NCBI RefSeq assembly: GCF_042453785.1
Contig: NC_091677.1
Location: 5,179,501 to 5,243,500 of the forward strand
Direction of reading: 5' to 3'
Length of the DNA: 64,000 nucleotides
Source: Malus domestica
Lineage: Eukaryota; Streptophyta; Magnoliopsida; Rosales; Rosaceae
A program made the position numbers and the translations under genes. The notes below the pieces were generated by a model, which did no database searches, was not told the origin of the DNA, and was given only the letters and a program-made list of their open reading frames with translations. The first letter of the stretch is position 1; each line of letters starts with the position of its first letter. Below, piece by piece: positions 63,346-64,000 of the stretch.

Positions 63346-64000
63346 TATTGAAATTTTTTTTAGCTTCAAGCTCAAGGAAGTGCTTTTGGTACTCAATAAA
63401 TGATAAAACTGCCTCCAATGACTTAATTCACGACAAAGTTTTTTTTTTAATATTTTTTTTTACTTCACTTGCAAAAGATCATGCGAAAACTTAACAATCA
63501 CGTAATTCACAGTTTCTAATTTTTTTCATTATTTTTTTTATTTAAAAACCATCATAAAGCCTACTTATTACACGACATTTCCAGCACAAGAAGTTTCCTT
63601 GGATTCGTACATGCCGCAAGTGGTCCTCATTTACCACAGTAGTTGAAAAGTGTTGAGCTCTTATATGACGACGTGAGTTCAAATTCCGTCAGTAGCTAAT
63701 TTAACATCTAATCTAACAAAATTTATCGTTTGACAAAAAAAAATTCATATGTGCCATATTAAGGAGAAAGACAAAAACATTATCGAAACAATACATCATA
63801 ACTGTAACGTTTGGTGCCATAGAAATTGCTCTCAAGAAAAAGGGATGAGCAACTGAGCAAGTGATAATGCATCATGTGTTGTGGATAGTTCATTGTTTGC
63901 CTAACACTCAGATGAGTGCGGAACAACATTGCACAACTGCTTAAAGTTTATTTGGAATTACTTTTTAACTAATTGAAAACGTTTCTGATAAAAATGCTTT
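63346..64000. other. AT-rich intergenic DNA
   Basis: No gene was seen. A tRNA-like phrase at about 63670-63690 (gagttcaaattccgtc, box B-like) may be an eroded SINE. Confidence 0.4.

Overview
The window is nuclear DNA of a dicot plant. The genes have many short GT-AG introns, the intergenic DNA is AT-rich, and four conserved plant genes can be assembled exon by exon in a consistent reading frame. The mix of small repeats (a TRIM, SINEs, fold-back MITEs, a short-LTR copia element) resembles Rosaceae such as apple or pear. That placement is inference from remembered repeat families and was not tested by a search.

Layout. 1-2.7 kb: a decayed ankyrin-repeat gene fragment (minus strand) and repeat-like DNA. 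3.0-9.5 kb: AUG5, an augmin subunit, in ten exons (+). 9.5-12.3 kb: AT-rich intergenic DNA. 12.27-33.73 kb: a tandem segmental duplication. Each copy carries a secreted Pollen Ole e 1-type proline-rich gene (+), a DNA element with inverted ends, a Rab escort protein pseudogene (+), and the 3' part of a GARP/MYB gene of the HHO/NIGT1 type (-). The right copy joins the complete five-exon MYB gene (up to 35.33 kb); the left copy keeps only its last exon and 23 bp of exon 4. The left copy was later hit by a Ty1/copia element, a TTAA-flanked MITE and a 5'-truncated SINE, and the right copy preserves all three empty sites. 35.3-41.2 kb: repeat-rich DNA with a SINE, a long TE-like block and a fold-back MITE. 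41.2-60.9 kb: BIG, a giant UBR-box protein of 5092 residues in 14 exons (+), with a TRIM and a microsatellite in intron 2 and a SINE in intron 12. 61.5-63.0 kb: IMP3, a U3 snoRNP protein (-), convergent with BIG and with telo-box and site II promoter motifs. The window ends in repeat-like AT-rich DNA.

The intact genes are housekeeping or regulatory (microtubule branching, ubiquitin/auxin physiology, rRNA processing, nitrate/phosphate-type repression) and do not form a cluster with a shared pathway. I found no convincing previously undescribed molecular system. The most informative structures are the tandem duplication with its layered insertions and preserved empty sites, the MYB gene whose first intron holds tandem copies of the exon 1 end with its splice donor, and the TRIM sitting 22 bp before a BIG splice acceptor. 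Exon boundaries were read by eye from splice consensus, frame continuity and remembered family sequence; no alignment or transcript data were available.
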